A DNA stretch of 64,000 nucleotides from Muricea muricata (lineage: Eukaryota; Cnidaria; Anthozoa; Malacalcyonacea; Plexauridae): assembly GCA_963855995.1 (NCBI GenBank), contig OY979717.1:9174001-9238000 (forward strand), written 5' to 3'. Below, piece by piece: positions 38,898 through 51,095 of this stretch. Position numbers and translations under genes: made by a program. The notes under the pieces are model-generated. The model saw only the letters and a list, made by a program, of their open reading frames with translations, had not been told where the DNA came from and searched no databases. Numbering within the stretch: the stretch's first letter is position 1; every line of letters starts with the position of its first letter.

Positions 38898-38954
38898 TCA
38901 CCAACTCACTAACCCTCGAGGCTCGAGCCCGCATTGTTTGTGTACAGTGCAGTG

Positions 38955-39079
38955 GGCATGTACTTTATCTTATGCGACTGGAATGGATCCGCGTTACAAT
39001 TCTATGACATATAGGCGCCAGTCCACATAGGTCAATAAACGATGTATTTATAAATACCATAACCAATATACACACTATA
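38955..39079. repeat. Left terminal unique segment of the giant element
   Basis: This 125-bp segment (terminal repeat, then GACTGGAATGGATCCGCG and downstream unique DNA ending ACCAATATACACAC) is repeated inverted at 56265-56389 with only a few differences. Confidence 0.8.
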
Positions 39080-42000
39080 GGTTCTATAGGTACTATTATT
39101 ATAGGTTTTATAGGTACTATAGGTTTTATAGGTACTATAGGTTTTATAGGTACTATAGGTACTATAGGTTTTATAGGTGCTATAGGTTTTATAGGTTTTA
39201 TAGGTTTTATAGGTGCTATAGGTTTTATAGGTACTATAGGTTTTATAGGTACTATAGGTTTTATAGGTACTATAGGTTTTATAGGTACTATAGGTTTTAT
39301 AGGTTCTATAGGTTTTATAGGTACTATAGGTTTTATAGGTTCTATAGGTTTTATAGGTACTATAGGTTTTATAGGTACTATAGGTTTTATAGGTGCTATA
39401 GGTTTTATAGGTGCTATAGGTTTTATAGGTACTATAGGTTTTATAGGTACTATAGGTTTTATAGGTACTATAGGTTTTATAGGTACTATAGGTTTTATAG
39501 GTTCTATAGGTTTTATAGGTACTATAGGTTTTATAGGTACTATAGGTTTTATAGGTGCTATAGGTTTTATAGGTACTATAGGTTTTATAGGTGCTACAGG
39601 TACTATAGGTTTTATAGGTACTATAGGTTTTATAGGTGCTATAGGTTTTATAGGTACTATAGGTTTTATAGGTACTATAGATTTTATAGGTACTATAGGT
39701 TTTATAGGTGCCATAGGTTTTATAGGTAGTATAGGTACTATAGGTGCTATAGCTTTTATAGGTGCTACAGGTACTATAGGTTTTATAGGTACTATAGGTA
39801 CTATAGGTACTATAGGTTTTATAGGTACTATAGGTACTATAGGTTTTATAGGTAGTATAGGTACTATAGGTACTATAGGTTTTATAGGTACTATAGGTAC
39901 TATAGGTACTATAGGTTTTATAGGTACTATAGGTACTATAGGTTTTATAGGTACTATAGGTACTATAGGTACTATAGGTTTTATAGGTACTATAGGTACT
40001 ATAGGTTTTATAGGTACTATAGGTACTATAGGTTTTATAGGTACTATAGGTTTTATAGGTACTATAGGTTTTATAGGTACTATAGGTTTTATAGGTACTA
40101 TAGGTTTTATAGGTGCTATAGGTTTTATAGGTGCTATAGGTTTTTAGGTGCTATAGGTTTTATAGGTGCTATAGGTTTTATAGGTACTATAGGTTTTATA
40201 GGTACTATAGGTACTATAGGTTTTATAGGTACTATAGGTTTTATAGGTACTATAGGTTTTATAGGTGCTATAGGTTTTATAGGTGCTATAGGTTTTATAG
40301 GTACTATAGGTTTTATAGGTACTATAGGTACTATAGGTTTTATAGGTACTGCTATAGGTTTTATAGGTACTATAGGTACTATAGGTTTTATAGGTACTAT
40401 AGGTTTTATAGGTACTATAGGTTTTATAGGTGCCATAGGTTTTATAGGTAGTATAGGTACTATAGGTGCTATAGGTTTTATAGGTGCTACAGGTACTATA
40501 GGTTTTATAGGTACTATAGGTACTATAGGTACTATAGGTTTTATAGGTACTATAGGTACTATAGGTTTTATAGGTAGTATAGGTACTATAGGTACTATAG
40601 GTTTTATAGGTACTATAGGTACTATAGGTACTATAGGTTTTATAGGTACTATAGGTACTATAGGTTTTATAGGTACTATAGGTACTATAGGTTTTATAGG
40701 TACTATAGGTACTATAGGTTTTATAGGTACTATAGGTACTATAGGTTTTATAGGTACTATAGGTTTTATAGGTACTATAGGTTTTATAGGTACTATAGGT
40801 TTTATAGGTACTATAGGTTTTATAGGTACTATAGGTTTTATAGGTACTATAGGTACTATAGGTTTTATAGGTGCTATAGGTTTTATAGGTTTTATAGGTG
40901 CTATAGGTTTTATAGGTACTATAGGTTTTATAGGTACTATAGGTTTTATAGGTACTATAGGTTTTATAGGTACTATAGGTTTTATAGGTTCTATAGGTTT
41001 TATAGGTACTATAGGTTTTATAGGTTCTATAGGTTTTATAGGTACTATAGGTTTTATAGGTACTATAGGTTTTATAGGTGCTATAGGTTTTATAGGTTTT
41101 ATAGGTGCTATAGGTTTTATAGGTACTATAGGTTTTATAGGTACTATAGGTTTTATAGGTACTATAGGTTTTATAGGTACTATAGGTTTTATAGGTTCTA
41201 TAGGTTTTATAGGTACTATAGGTTTTATAGGTACTATAGGTTTTATAGGTGCTATAGGTTTTATAGGTACTATAGGTACTATAGGTTTTATAGGTACTAT
41301 AGGTTTTATAGGTACTATAGGTTTTATAGGTGCTATAGGTTTTATAGGTACTATAGGTTTTATAGGTACTATAGATTTTATAGGTACTATAGGTTTTATA
41401 GGTGCCATAGGTTTTATAGGTAGTATAGGTACTATAGGTGCTATAGGTTTTATAGGTGCTACAGGTACTATAGGTTTTATAGGTACTATAGGTACTATAG
41501 GTACTATAGGTTTTATAGGTACTATAGGTACTATAGGTTTTATAGGTAGTATAGGTACTATAGGTACTATAGGTTTTATAGGTACTATAGGTACTATAGG
41601 TACTATAGGTTTTATAGGTACTATAGGTACTATAGGTTTTATAGGTACTATAGGTACTATAGGTTTTATAGGTACTATAGGTACTATAGGTTTTATAGGT
41701 ACTATAGGTACTATAGGTTTTATAGGTACTATAGGTTTTATAGGTACTATAGGTTTTATAGGTACTATAGGTTTTATAGGTACTATAGGTTTTATAGGTG
41801 CTATAGGTTTTATAGGTGCTATAGGTTTTTAGGTGCTATAGGTTTTATAGGTGCTATAGGTTTTATAGGTACTATAGGTTTTATAGGTACTATAGGTTTT
41901 ATAGGTACTATAGGTTTTATAGGTACTATAGGTTTTATAGGTGCTATAGGTTTTATAGGTGCTATAGGTTTTATAGGTACTATAGGTTTTATAGGTACTA

Positions 42001-45000
42001 TAGGTACTATAGGTTTTATAGGTACTGCTATAGGTTTTATAGGTACTATAGGTTTTATAGGTACTATAGGTTTTATAGGTACTATAGGTTTTATAGGTGC
42101 CATAGGTTTTATAGGTAGTATAGGTACTATAGGTGCTATAGGTTTTATAGGTGCTACAGGTACTATAGGTTTTATAGGTACTATAGGTACTATAGGTTTT
42201 ATAGGTACTATAGGTACTATAGGTTTTATAGGTAGTATAGGTACTATAGGTACTATAGGTTTTATAGGTTTTATAGGTACTATAGGTACTATAGGTACTA
42301 TAGGTTTTATAGGTACTATAGGTACTATAGGTTTTATAGGTACTATAGGTACTATAGGTTTTATAGGTACTATAGGTACTATAGGTTTTATAGGTACTAT
42401 AGGTACTATAGGTTTTATAGGTACTATAGGTTTTATAGGTACTATAGGTTTTATAGGTACTATAGGTTTTATAGGTACTATAGGTTTTATAGGTGCTATA
42501 GGTTTTATAGGTGCTATAGGTTTTATAGGTGCTATAGGTTTTATAGGTGCTATAGGTTTTATAGGTACTATAGGTTTTATAGGTACTATAGGTACTATAG
42601 GTTTTATAGGTACTATAGGTTTTATAGGTGCCATAGGTTTTATAGGTAGTATAGGTACTATAGGTGCTATAGGTTTTATAGGTGCTACAGGTACTATAGG
42701 TTTTATAGGTACTATAGGTACTATAGGTACTATAGGTTTTATAGGTACTATAGGTACTATAGGTTTTATAGGTAGTATAGGTACTATAGGTACTATAGGT
42801 TTTATAGGTACTATAGGTACTATAGGTTTTATAGGTACTATAGGTTTTATAGGTACTATAGGTACTATAGGTACTATAGGTTTTATAGGTACTATAGGTA
42901 CTATAGGTTTTATAGGTACTATAGGTACTATAGGTTTTATAGGTACTATAGGTTTTATAGGTACTATAGGTTTTATAGGTACTATAGGTTTTATAGGTAC
43001 TATAGGTTTTATAGGTGCTATAGGTTTTATAGGTGCTATAGGTTTTATAGGTGCTATAGGTTTTATAGGTGCTATAGGTTTTATAGGTACTATAGGTTTT
43101 ATAGGTACTATAGGTACTATAGGTTTTATAGGTACTATAGGTTTTATAGGTACTATAGGTTTTATAGGTGCTATAGGTTTTATAGGTGCTATAGGTTTTA
43201 TAGGTACTATAGGTTTTATAGGTACTATAGGTACTATAGGTTTTATAGGTACTATAGGTACTATAGGTTTTATAGGTACTATAGGTACTATAGGTTTTAT
43301 AGGTACTATAGGTACTATAGGTTTTATAGGTACTATAGGTTTTATAGGTACTATAGGTTTTATAGGTACTATAGGTTTTATAGGTACTATAGGTTTTATA
43401 GGTACTATAGGTTTTATAGGTACTATAGGTACTATAGGTTTTATAGGTGCTATAGGTTTTATAGGTTTTATAGGTGCTATAGGTTTTATAGGTACTATAG
43501 GTTTTATAGGTACTATAGGTTTTATAGGTACTATAGGTTTTATAGGTACTATAGGTTTTATAGGTTCTATAGGTTTTATAGGTACTATAGGTTTTATAGG
43601 TTCTATAGGTTTTATAGGTACTATAGGTTTTATAGGTACTATAGGTTTTATAGGTGCTATAGGTTTTATAGGTTTTATAGGTGCTATAGGTTTTATAGGT
43701 ACTATAGGTTTTATAGGTACTATAGGTTTTATAGGTACTATAGGTTTTATAGGTACTATAGGTTTTATAGGTTCTATAGGTTTTATAGGTACTATAGGTT
43801 TTATAGGTACTATAGGTTTTATAGGTGCTATAGGTTTTATAGGTACTATAGGTACTATAGGTTTTATAGGTACTATAGGTTTTATAGGTACTATAGGTTT
43901 TATAGGTGCTATAGGTTTTATAGGTACTATAGGTTTTATAGGTACTATAGATTTTATAGGTACTATAGGTTTTATAGGTGCCATAGGTTTTATAGGTAGT
44001 ATAGGTACTATAGGTGCTATAGGTTTTATAGGTGCTACAGGTACTATAGGTTTTATAGGTACTATAGGTACTATAGGTACTATAGGTTTTATAGGTACTA
44101 TAGGTACTATAGGTTTTATAGGTAGTATAGGTACTATAGGTACTATAGGTTTTATAGGTACTATAGGTACTATAGGTACTATAGGTTTTATAGGTACTAT
44201 AGGTACTATAGGTTTTATAGGTACTATAGGTACTATAGGTTTTATAGGTACTATAGGTACTATAGGTTTTATAGGTACTATAGGTACTATAGGTTTTATA
44301 GGTACTATAGGTTTTATAGGTACTATAGGTTTTATAGGTACTATAGGTTTTATAGGTACTATAGGTTTTATAGGTGCTATAGGTTTTATAGGTGCTATAG
44401 GTTTTTAGGTGCTACAGGTTTTATAGGTGCTATAGGTTTTATAGGTACTATAGGTTTTATAGGTACTATAGGTTTTATAGGTACTATAGGTTTTATAGGT
44501 ACTATAGGTTTTATAGGTGCTATAGGTTTTATAGGTGCTATAGGTTTTATAGGTACTATAGGTTTTATAGGTACTATAGGTACTATAGGTTTTATAGGTA
44601 CTGCTATAGGTTTTATAGGTACTATAGGTTTTATAGGTACTATAGGTTTTATAGGTACTATAGGTTTTATAGGTGCCATAGGTTTTATAGGTAGTATAGG
44701 TACTATAGGTGCTATAGGTTTTATAGGTGCTACAGGTACTATAGGTTTTATAGGTACTATAGGTACTATAGGTACTATAGGTTTTATAGGTACTATAGGT
44801 ACTATAGGTTTTATAGGTAGTATAGGTACTATAGGTACTATAGGTTTTATAGGTTTTATAGGTACTATAGGTACTATAGGTACTATAGGTTTTATAGGTA
44901 CTATAGGTACTATAGGTTTTATAGGTACTATAGGTACTATAGGTTTTATAGGTACTATAGGTACTATAGGTTTTATAGGTACTATAGGTACTATAGGTTT

Positions 45001-47151
45001 TATAGGTACTATAGGTTTTATAGGTACTATAGGTTTTATAGGTACTATAGGTTTTATAGGTACTATAGGTTTTATAGGTGCTATAGGTTTTATAGGTGCT
45101 ATAGGTTTTATAGGTGCTATAGGTTTTATAGGTGCTATAGGTTTTATAGGTACTATAGGTTTTATAGGTACTATAGGTACTATAGGTTTTATAGGTACTA
45201 TAGGTTTTATAGGTGCCATAGGTTTTATAGGTAGTATAGGTACTATAGGTGCTATAGGTTTTATAGGTGCTACAGGTACTATAGGTTTTATAGGTACTAT
45301 AGGTACTATAGGTACTATAGGTTTTATAGGTACTATAGGTACTATAGGTTTTATAGGTAGTATAGGTACTATAGGTACTATAGGTTTTATAGGTACTATA
45401 GGTACTATAGGTTTTATAGGTACTATAGGTTTTATAGGTACTATAGGTACTATAGGTACTATAGGTTTTATAGGTACTATAGGTACTATAGGTTTTATAG
45501 GTACTATAGGTACTATAGGTTTTATAGGTACTATAGGTTTTATAGGTACTATAGGTTTTATAGGTACTATAGGTTTTATAGGTACTATAGGTTTTATAGG
45601 TGCTATAGGTTTTATAGGTGCTATAGGTTTTATAGGTGCTATAGGTTTTATAGGTGCTATAGGTTTTATAGGTACTATAGGTTTTATAGGTACTATAGGT
45701 ACTATAGGTTTTATAGGTACTATAGGTTTTATAGGTACTATAGGTTTTATAGGTGCTATAGGTTTTATAGGTGCTATAGGTTTTATAGGTACTATAGGTT
45801 TTATAGGTACTATAGGTACTATAGGTTTTATAGGTACTGCTATAGGTTTTATAGGTACTATAGGTACTATAGGTTTTATAGGTACTATAGGTTTTATAGG
45901 TACTATAGGTTTTATAGGTGCCATAGGTTTTATAGGTAGTATAGGTACTATAGGTGCTATAGGTTTTATAGGTGCTACAGGTACTATAGGTTTTATAGGT
46001 ACTATAGGTACTATAGGTACTATAGGTACTATAGGTTTTATAGGTACTATAGGTACTATAGGTTTTATAGGTAGTATAGGTACTATAGGTACTATAGGTT
46101 TTATAGGTACTATAGGTACTATAGGTACTATAGGTTTTATAGGTACTATAGGTACTATAGGTTTTATAGGTACTATAGGTACTATAGGTACTATAGGTTT
46201 TATAGGTACTATAGGTACTATAGGTTTTATAGGTACTATAGGTACTATAGGTTTTATAGGTACTATAGGTTTTATAGGTACTATAGGTTTTATAGGTACT
46301 ATAGGTTTTATAGGTACTATAGGTTTTATAGGTGCTATAGGTTTTATAGGTGCTATAGGTTTTTTAGGTGCTATAGGTTTTATAGGTGCTATAGGTTTTA
46401 TAGGTACTATAGGTTTTATAGGTACTATAGGTACTATAGGTTTTATAGGTACTATAGGTTTTATAGGTACTATAGGTTTTATAGGTGCTATAGGTTTTAT
46501 AGGTGCTATAGGTTTTATAGGTACTATAGGTTTTATAGGTACTATAGGTACTATAGGTTTTATAGGTACTGCTATAGGTTTTATAGGTACTATAGGTTTT
46601 ATAGGTACTATAGGTGCTATAGGTTTTATAGGTACTATAGGTACTATAGGTTTTATAGGTACTATAGGTACTATAGGTTTTATAGGTACTATAGGTACTA
46701 TAGGTTTTATAGGTACTATAGGTACTATAGGTTTTATAGGTACTATAGGTGCTATAGGTTTTATAGGTACTATAGGTGCTATAGGTTTTATAGGTACTAT
46801 AGGTACTATAGGTTTTATAGGTACTATAGGTACTATAGGTTTTATAGGTACTATAGGTACTATAGGTTTTATAGGTACTATAGGTTTTATAGGTACTATG
46901 GGTTTTATAGGTACTATAGGTACTATAGGTTTTATAGGTACTATGGGTTTTATAGGTACTATAGGTACTATAGGTTTTATAGGTACTATAGGTTTTATAG
47001 GTACTATAGGTTTTTTAGGTACTATAGGTACTATAGGTTTTATAGGTACTATAGGTTTTATAGGTACTATAGGTTTTATAGGTACTATAGGTCTTATAGG
47101 TGCTATAGGTTTTATTGGTACTCTAGGTACTATTGGAACAATAGGTTTTAT
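39080..47151. repeat. Left 9-bp satellite array, about 8.1 kb
   Basis: Roughly 900 uninterrupted 9-bp units of the form GGTNNTATA: mainly GGTTTTATA, GGTACTATA and GGTGCTATA, with minor GGTTCTATA, GGTAGTATA, GGTGCTACA and GGTGCCATA. The minor forms show higher-order structure: GGTGCCATA, followed by GGTTTTATAGGTAGTATA, occurs nine times (about 39708, 40429, 41401, 42096, 42628, 43978, 44672, 45212 and 45918). An 8-bp unit GGTTTTTA recurs at about 40139, 41822 and 44399, and a 12-bp unit GGTACTGCTATA five times. Because 9 is a multiple of 3, two of three frames on each strand stay open; those frames are a by-product. Confidence 0.95.
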
Positions 47152-47340
47152 AGCCAATATATTTGCTAAGTAGGTTAAGGTATTTGTTAAATAGGTTATT
47201 CCCCACTGATCAATACGCATACAGTCAACCTAGATCAATTAGTCTGCCTCGTTCCCAGAAAAGGCCCTGGGGGCGAGGATGGTATACAATCAATTTATGG
47301 TAATAAGTCAGGTAATAAGTTGTATAGCTTGCTATAAACA
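47152..47340. other. Left unique spacer between array and internal terminal repeat
   Basis: About 190 bp of non-repetitive DNA, mirrored at 51627-51816 with a handful of substitutions. It contains the imperfect hairpin CCTCGTTCCCAG...CCTGGGGGCGAGG at 47247-47278, related to the palindrome at 14767-14816. Confidence 0.7.
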
Positions 47341-47383
47341 GGGTATGTACTTCATCTTATAGGACTGGAATGGATCCGTGTGA
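47341..47383 (+). repeat. Internal copy of the giant element's terminal repeat (left)
   Basis: GGTATGTACTTCATCTTATA followed by GGACTGGAATGGATCCGTG closely matches the outer terminus at 38955 (same orientation). The mirrored internal copy is at 51587-51626. Four copies of this motif therefore exist in the element. Confidence 0.85.
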
Positions 47384-47433
47384 CCAGTGCTAATATATAC
47401 AGTAGTGATATCTGTTTAGTAGTTATTGCCGTT

Positions 47434-47757
47434 ATGGCGTCATTCCTGTTATTGGTGTTATTGCCGTTACTGGTGTTAATGGCGTTATTGGCGTTATTGC
47501 TGTTATTGGCGTTGTTGCCGTTATTGGTGTTGTTAGTGTTGTTGCCGTTATTGCTGTTATTGGTGTTATTGCCGTTATTAGTGTTATTAGTGTTATTGCT
47601 GTTATTGCCGTTATTGCTGTTATTGCCGTTCTTGGTGTTATTAGAGTTATTGCCGTTCTCGCTGTTATTGGCGTTATTGCTGTTATTGGTGTTATTGCCG
47701 TTATTAGCGTTATTGCTGTTATTGGTGTTATTGCCGTTATTAGCGTTATTGCTGTTC
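47434..47757. repeat. Left TTATTGCCG-type minisatellite (9-bp register)
   Basis: Tandem 9-bp units TTATTGCCG, TTATTGGTG, TTATTGCTG and TTATTGGCG, about 324 bp. The mirrored array is 51248-51537. Its open frame (poly-Leu/Val) is a by-product of the 9-bp register and is not called as a gene. Confidence 0.85.
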
Positions 47758-47918
47758 GAAATTTTCCGTGTTTACATCGAGTTATATCAACACGGCTCTT
47801 AGCCAATCAGTGTTCAGGATTTACAAATGCTATATTATAAAATTGTACAACGGGCTTGTAAATAAAATTGTATTGAGTCGAATTGCTCATTTGTTTTTAC
47901 TGTACGACGGGCTTCAAG

Positions 47919-48098
47919 ATGCTTCACTACATGTTTGTGCTGTCACAACTAATTACTCTTACTAAGGGAGTGTATATTGATGAAAAGGCCGAGAATATCC
48001 TGCATCAATTGCTCGCAGAATATGAAAAGAATCCTGCTGATGGTAAATACGATAACATCATATTAACTTCGAAAAGTTTTTATTTGGTGCCCGATTAG
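47919..48098 (+). pseudogene. N-terminal piece of the left transposase gene, out of frame
   Basis: An open frame from ATG 47919 ends KSFYLVPD then TAG. The next frame, read from upstream of ATG 48118, continues ISHFTLPLMCPIHNVQLVCK. Placed together, LPD followed by a hydrophobic stretch and LVCKEW resembles an F-box. The TAG and frame change occur at the same place in the right arm (stop at 50916-50918), so the break predates the present arms, or it is a short intron or a programmed frameshift. The F-box reading is inference from a short motif. Confidence 0.45.
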
Positions 48099-48117
48099 TC
48101 ATTTTACACTACCATTA

Positions 48118-50004
48118 ATGTGTCCCATCCATAATGTGCAACTAGTTTGTAAAGAATGGCAATCCGTGCTTTCTAAAGAAAATTATTTAAATCCACGTAT
48201 GGTATATGATACTGGTGGAAATGTTGTATTCATTCAGAGATATTACGAATGTGCTTCGTCTGGAAGTTCAACGTGGCTGAAACACACCTTTCTTTCAGCA
48301 TCAAAATCCATTATGGATGCTATTCCACGAAATTTGGCAAATAAGCTCCCAATTATTTTACATTACAAAAGTGCATTGACACATGACCTGCTTGATAATC
48401 TCTGGACAAGCATTGAAATAGGACAAAATTTTGTTAAAATTACCGAGCGCTTGGCATCGTTAAACTACCGCAATTTTCAGCGAAGAAAGTTAATTCTTGG
48501 AGAGCATACTAGTAATGCAGCTGACCTACAGTCGTTTTATGGAAATGTCTTATATTCTTTTCTTAGTAACGATAAACTGATGCACATATTCCTATGCCAT
48601 TATGAAGAAACTAAACACATTTTTCATGCTGAAATGCAGAAGTTGACTGGCACCGTAATGTCATTTGACCACACTTTTAAAGTCAGCAAGCATATCGGAA
48701 TTGTAAGAAATGACAATTCTTTTGTTAAACAATTTGATGGATGTTTTTTCGGGATGAATGGATATGGCGAGGTGGTTGCATGGCGTTTGACAAAGACAAC
48801 GGGTTTTAAGGAAATAGAAGACTTATTGTTTGACTTAAAAGAACGAATGCTAAACAGCGGCATTAATTTGGAAGTTATAATTCTCGACGACTGTTGTAAA
48901 ATGCGCAATAGCTATCAAAACGTTTTCGGCGGTAACGTAAAAATTAAACTTGATCTTTTTCACGCGTGTCAACGCGTTATACAAACATTAGATCATGATG
49001 GAATAAAAAATCAATTTTCAAGAGAGTTCGGTTTGATATTTAGAGTGGATGGTGACGTTGGCGAAGAAAGAGAAATGACCACACCAGAACCTGAAGTAAT
49101 AATTGCAAATCTTGAGCAACTCCTTTGTCGTTGGCAAGGTCAACTCAATGCAAAAACGCTGAAATCGGTTGATGACCTTAGAAGGCACATAAATAAAGGA
49201 TGCTTGTCAGGAATTTTGCCGGGGGAGGGAACAGAAAAAAATGAGCGTTTACACCGACATTTGCGAAAGTCGCTGTTGGTTGGAGCTAATACAATTTCCC
49301 CTGAACTAGCTATTGCATGCCTCACATTAGCATTATACGTATGGAATAACAGGAAAAAAAGTGTCAAACACATAAAAAATCAGAGAGTTGTACCTATTAT
49401 TCCAGCTGAATATTCAGAAGATATTTCTAATAACTGCGCTTCTTCAACAGCCCTGCCGTTCAAAGTGAACAATGACGCGTCCAAAGAAATTCCACCACCT
49501 TTTGCAGATAAAACCAAGGAAAGACTTGCCATGGGACCAACTGAACAAGATGCTGATCAGTGTGGTAACACCTTTCTGCACGTTACTGTTCTTGATGACT
49601 TGCTTAACAGCTCAACTGTGATGTATATCATCGAAAGAACTTTGCAACTGTACGAGACTGTTCAAAAGATAAACAATCAATGTGCAATACGTAGCTTGAA
49701 TCTCCTTGACTTTCCCTTATTATCAGGTTTTAAAGAGCACGCCTCTCTAATACGATGCTCTGACTACGACAATATAAATAATTTAGATGTAGACAAATTT
49801 GCATCAGTTGAGGAGGGCAAAAACAAAGAAACCCTAAAAAGAAACTTAAACTCTTTCAATTTGGATGTGGATACTGTGATCGGAGATGGTAATTGCTGTT
49901 TTCACAGTATTGCGCTCCAGCTGCACAAGTTATTTCCATTCTCAACAGAAGAGCTCTGCGATACTGATGACTCCGCGTATATATATATATATGTATACGT
50001 ATAA
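48118..50004 (+). CDS. DDE-type transposase with truncated C-terminal OTU domain
   Basis: 628-residue frame. Candidate catalytic residues of an RNase H-like transposase: Asp184 in SFDHTFK, Asp257 or Asp258 in IILDDCCKMR, followed by KLDLFHACQRV, which resembles the D...H signature of MULE-like enzymes, and Glu377 in GTEKNERLHRHL. Residues 586-612 (TVIGDGNCCFHSIALQL) match the catalytic Asp/Cys block of OTU cysteine proteases, with Cys593 the likely nucleophile. The OTU domain stops after about 40 residues, where the frame runs into a TA microsatellite (49977-49996), so its catalytic His is absent. Residues 1-294 are duplicated inverted in the right arm. Probably the element's own mobility protein, now truncated. 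No introns needed. The transposase call rests on motifs alone. Confidence 0.75.
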   Translation: MCPIHNVQLVCKEWQSVLSKENYLNPRMVYDTGGNVVFIQRYYECASSGSSTWLKHTFLSASKSIMDAIPRNLANKLPIILHYKSALTHDLLDNLWTSIEIGQNFVKITERLASLNYRNFQRRKLILGEHTSNAADLQSFYGNVLYSFLSNDKLMHIFLCHYEETKHIFHAEMQKLTGTVMSFDHTFKVSKHIGIVRNDNSFVKQFDGCFFGMNGYGEVVAWRLTKTTGFKEIEDLLFDLKERMLNSGINLEVIILDDCCKMRNSYQNVFGGNVKIKLDLFHACQRVIQTLDHDGIKNQFSREFGLIFRVDGDVGEEREMTTPEPEVIIANLEQLLCRWQGQLNAKTLKSVDDLRRHINKGCLSGILPGEGTEKNERLHRHLRKSLLVGANTISPELAIACLTLALYVWNNRKKSVKHIKNQRVVPIIPAEYSEDISNNCASSTALPFKVNNDASKEIPPPFADKTKERLAMGPTEQDADQCGNTFLHVTVLDDLLNSSTVMYIIERTLQLYETVQKINNQCAIRSLNLLDFPLLSGFKEHASLIRCSDYDNINNLDVDKFASVEEGKNKETLKRNLNSFNLDVDTVIGDGNCCFHSIALQLHKLFPFSTEELCDTDDSAYIYIYVYV

Positions 50005-50017
50005 GCATCCAAATTGA
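48997..50017. other. Single-copy centre of the giant palindrome
   Basis: This 1,021-bp segment has no inverted partner. It holds the second half of the transposase frame and the start of the OTU domain. TTCAATTTGGATG at 49855-49867 reappears inverted at 50006-50018, exactly where the right arm begins, so the right arm joins to this 13-bp block. Next to it is an AT microsatellite with GTATACGTATA. This looks like a deletion or template-switch junction. Confidence 0.75.
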
Positions 50018-50896
50018 ATGATCTAATGTTTGTATAACGCGTTGACACGCGTGAAAAAGATCAAGTTTAATTTTTACGTTACCGCCGAAAACGTTTTGAT
50101 AGCTATTGCGCATTTTACAACAGTCGTCGAGAATTATAACTTCCAAATTAATGCCGCTGTTTAGCATTCGTTCTTTTAAGTCAAACAATAAGTCTTCTAT
50201 TTCCTTAAAACCCGTTGTCTTTGTCAAACGCCATGCAACCACCTCGCCATATCCATTCATCCCGAAAAAACATCCATCAAATTGTTTAACAAAAGAATTG
50301 TCATTTCTTACAATTCCGATATGCTTGCTGACTTTAAAAGTGTGGTCAAATGACATTACGGTGCCAGTCAACTTCTGCATTTCAGCATGAAAAATGTGTT
50401 TAGTTTCTTCATAATGGCATAGGAATATGTGCATCAGTTTATCGTTACTAGGAAAAGAATATAAGACATTTCCATAAAACGACTGTAGGTCAGCTGCATT
50501 ACTAGTATGCTCTCCAAGAATTAACTTTCTTCGCTGAAAATTGCGGTAGTTTAACGATGCCAAGCGCTCGGTAATTTTAACAAAATTTTGTCCTATTTCA
50601 ATGCTTGTCCAGAGATTATCAAGCAGGTCATGTGTCAATGCACTTTTGTAATGTAAAATAATTGGGAGCTTATTTGCCAAATTTCGTGGAATAGCATCCA
50701 TAATGGATTTTGATGCTGAAAGAAAGGTGTGTTTCAGCCACGTTGAACTTCCAGACGAAGCACATTCGTAATATCTCTGAATGAATACAACATTTCCACC
50801 AGTATCATATACCATACGTGGATTTAAATAATTTTCTTTAGAAAGCACGGATTGCCATTCTTTACAAACTAGTTGCACATTATGGATGGGACACAT
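50018..50896 (-). pseudogene. Right-arm copy of the transposase, 5' part only
   Basis: From ATG at 50896 it matches residues 1-293 of the left copy almost exactly; one difference, Leu149 to Pro, is visible in the translations. Asp184 and Asp257/258 are kept, but the frame leaves the transposase sequence after QTLDH and runs into unrelated codons to 49856, so Glu377 and the OTU domain are lost. It cannot be a functional transposase. Confidence 0.8.
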
Positions 50897-50915
50897 TAAT
50901 GGTAGTGTAAAATGA

Positions 50916-51095
50916 CTAATCGGGCAGCAAATAAAAACTTTTCGAAGTTAATATGATGTTATCGTATTTACCATCAGCAGGATTCTTTTCATATTCTGCG
51001 AGCAATTGATGCAGGATATTCTCGGCTTTTTCATCAATATACACTCCCTTAGTAAGAGTAATTAGTTGTGACAGCACAAGCATGTAGTGAAGCAT
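50916..51095 (-). pseudogene. Right-arm copy of the transposase N-terminal piece
   Basis: Mirror of 47919-48098, ending KSFYLLPD then a stop, with the same frame change before the ATG at 50896. It reads LLPD where the left copy reads LVPD. It supports a shared, older frame break or an unrecognised splice or frameshift. Confidence 0.5.

Noticed and set aside
39080-47151. CRISPR array
   Set aside because: The 9-bp units have no spacers and the host is an animal.
39080-47220. Long minus-strand open frames of 249 to 941 codons with KPIVPI repeats
   Set aside because: A 9-bp unit without stop codons keeps two of three frames open on each strand, so these frames are expected from the satellite. 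They end wherever an 8-bp, 10-bp or changed unit occurs. Kept only as a low-interest question.
47380-47802. Open frame rich in Leu and Val that looks like membrane helices
   Set aside because: It is a translation of the TTATTGCCG minisatellite; the opposite strand gives an equally open Thr/Ile frame.
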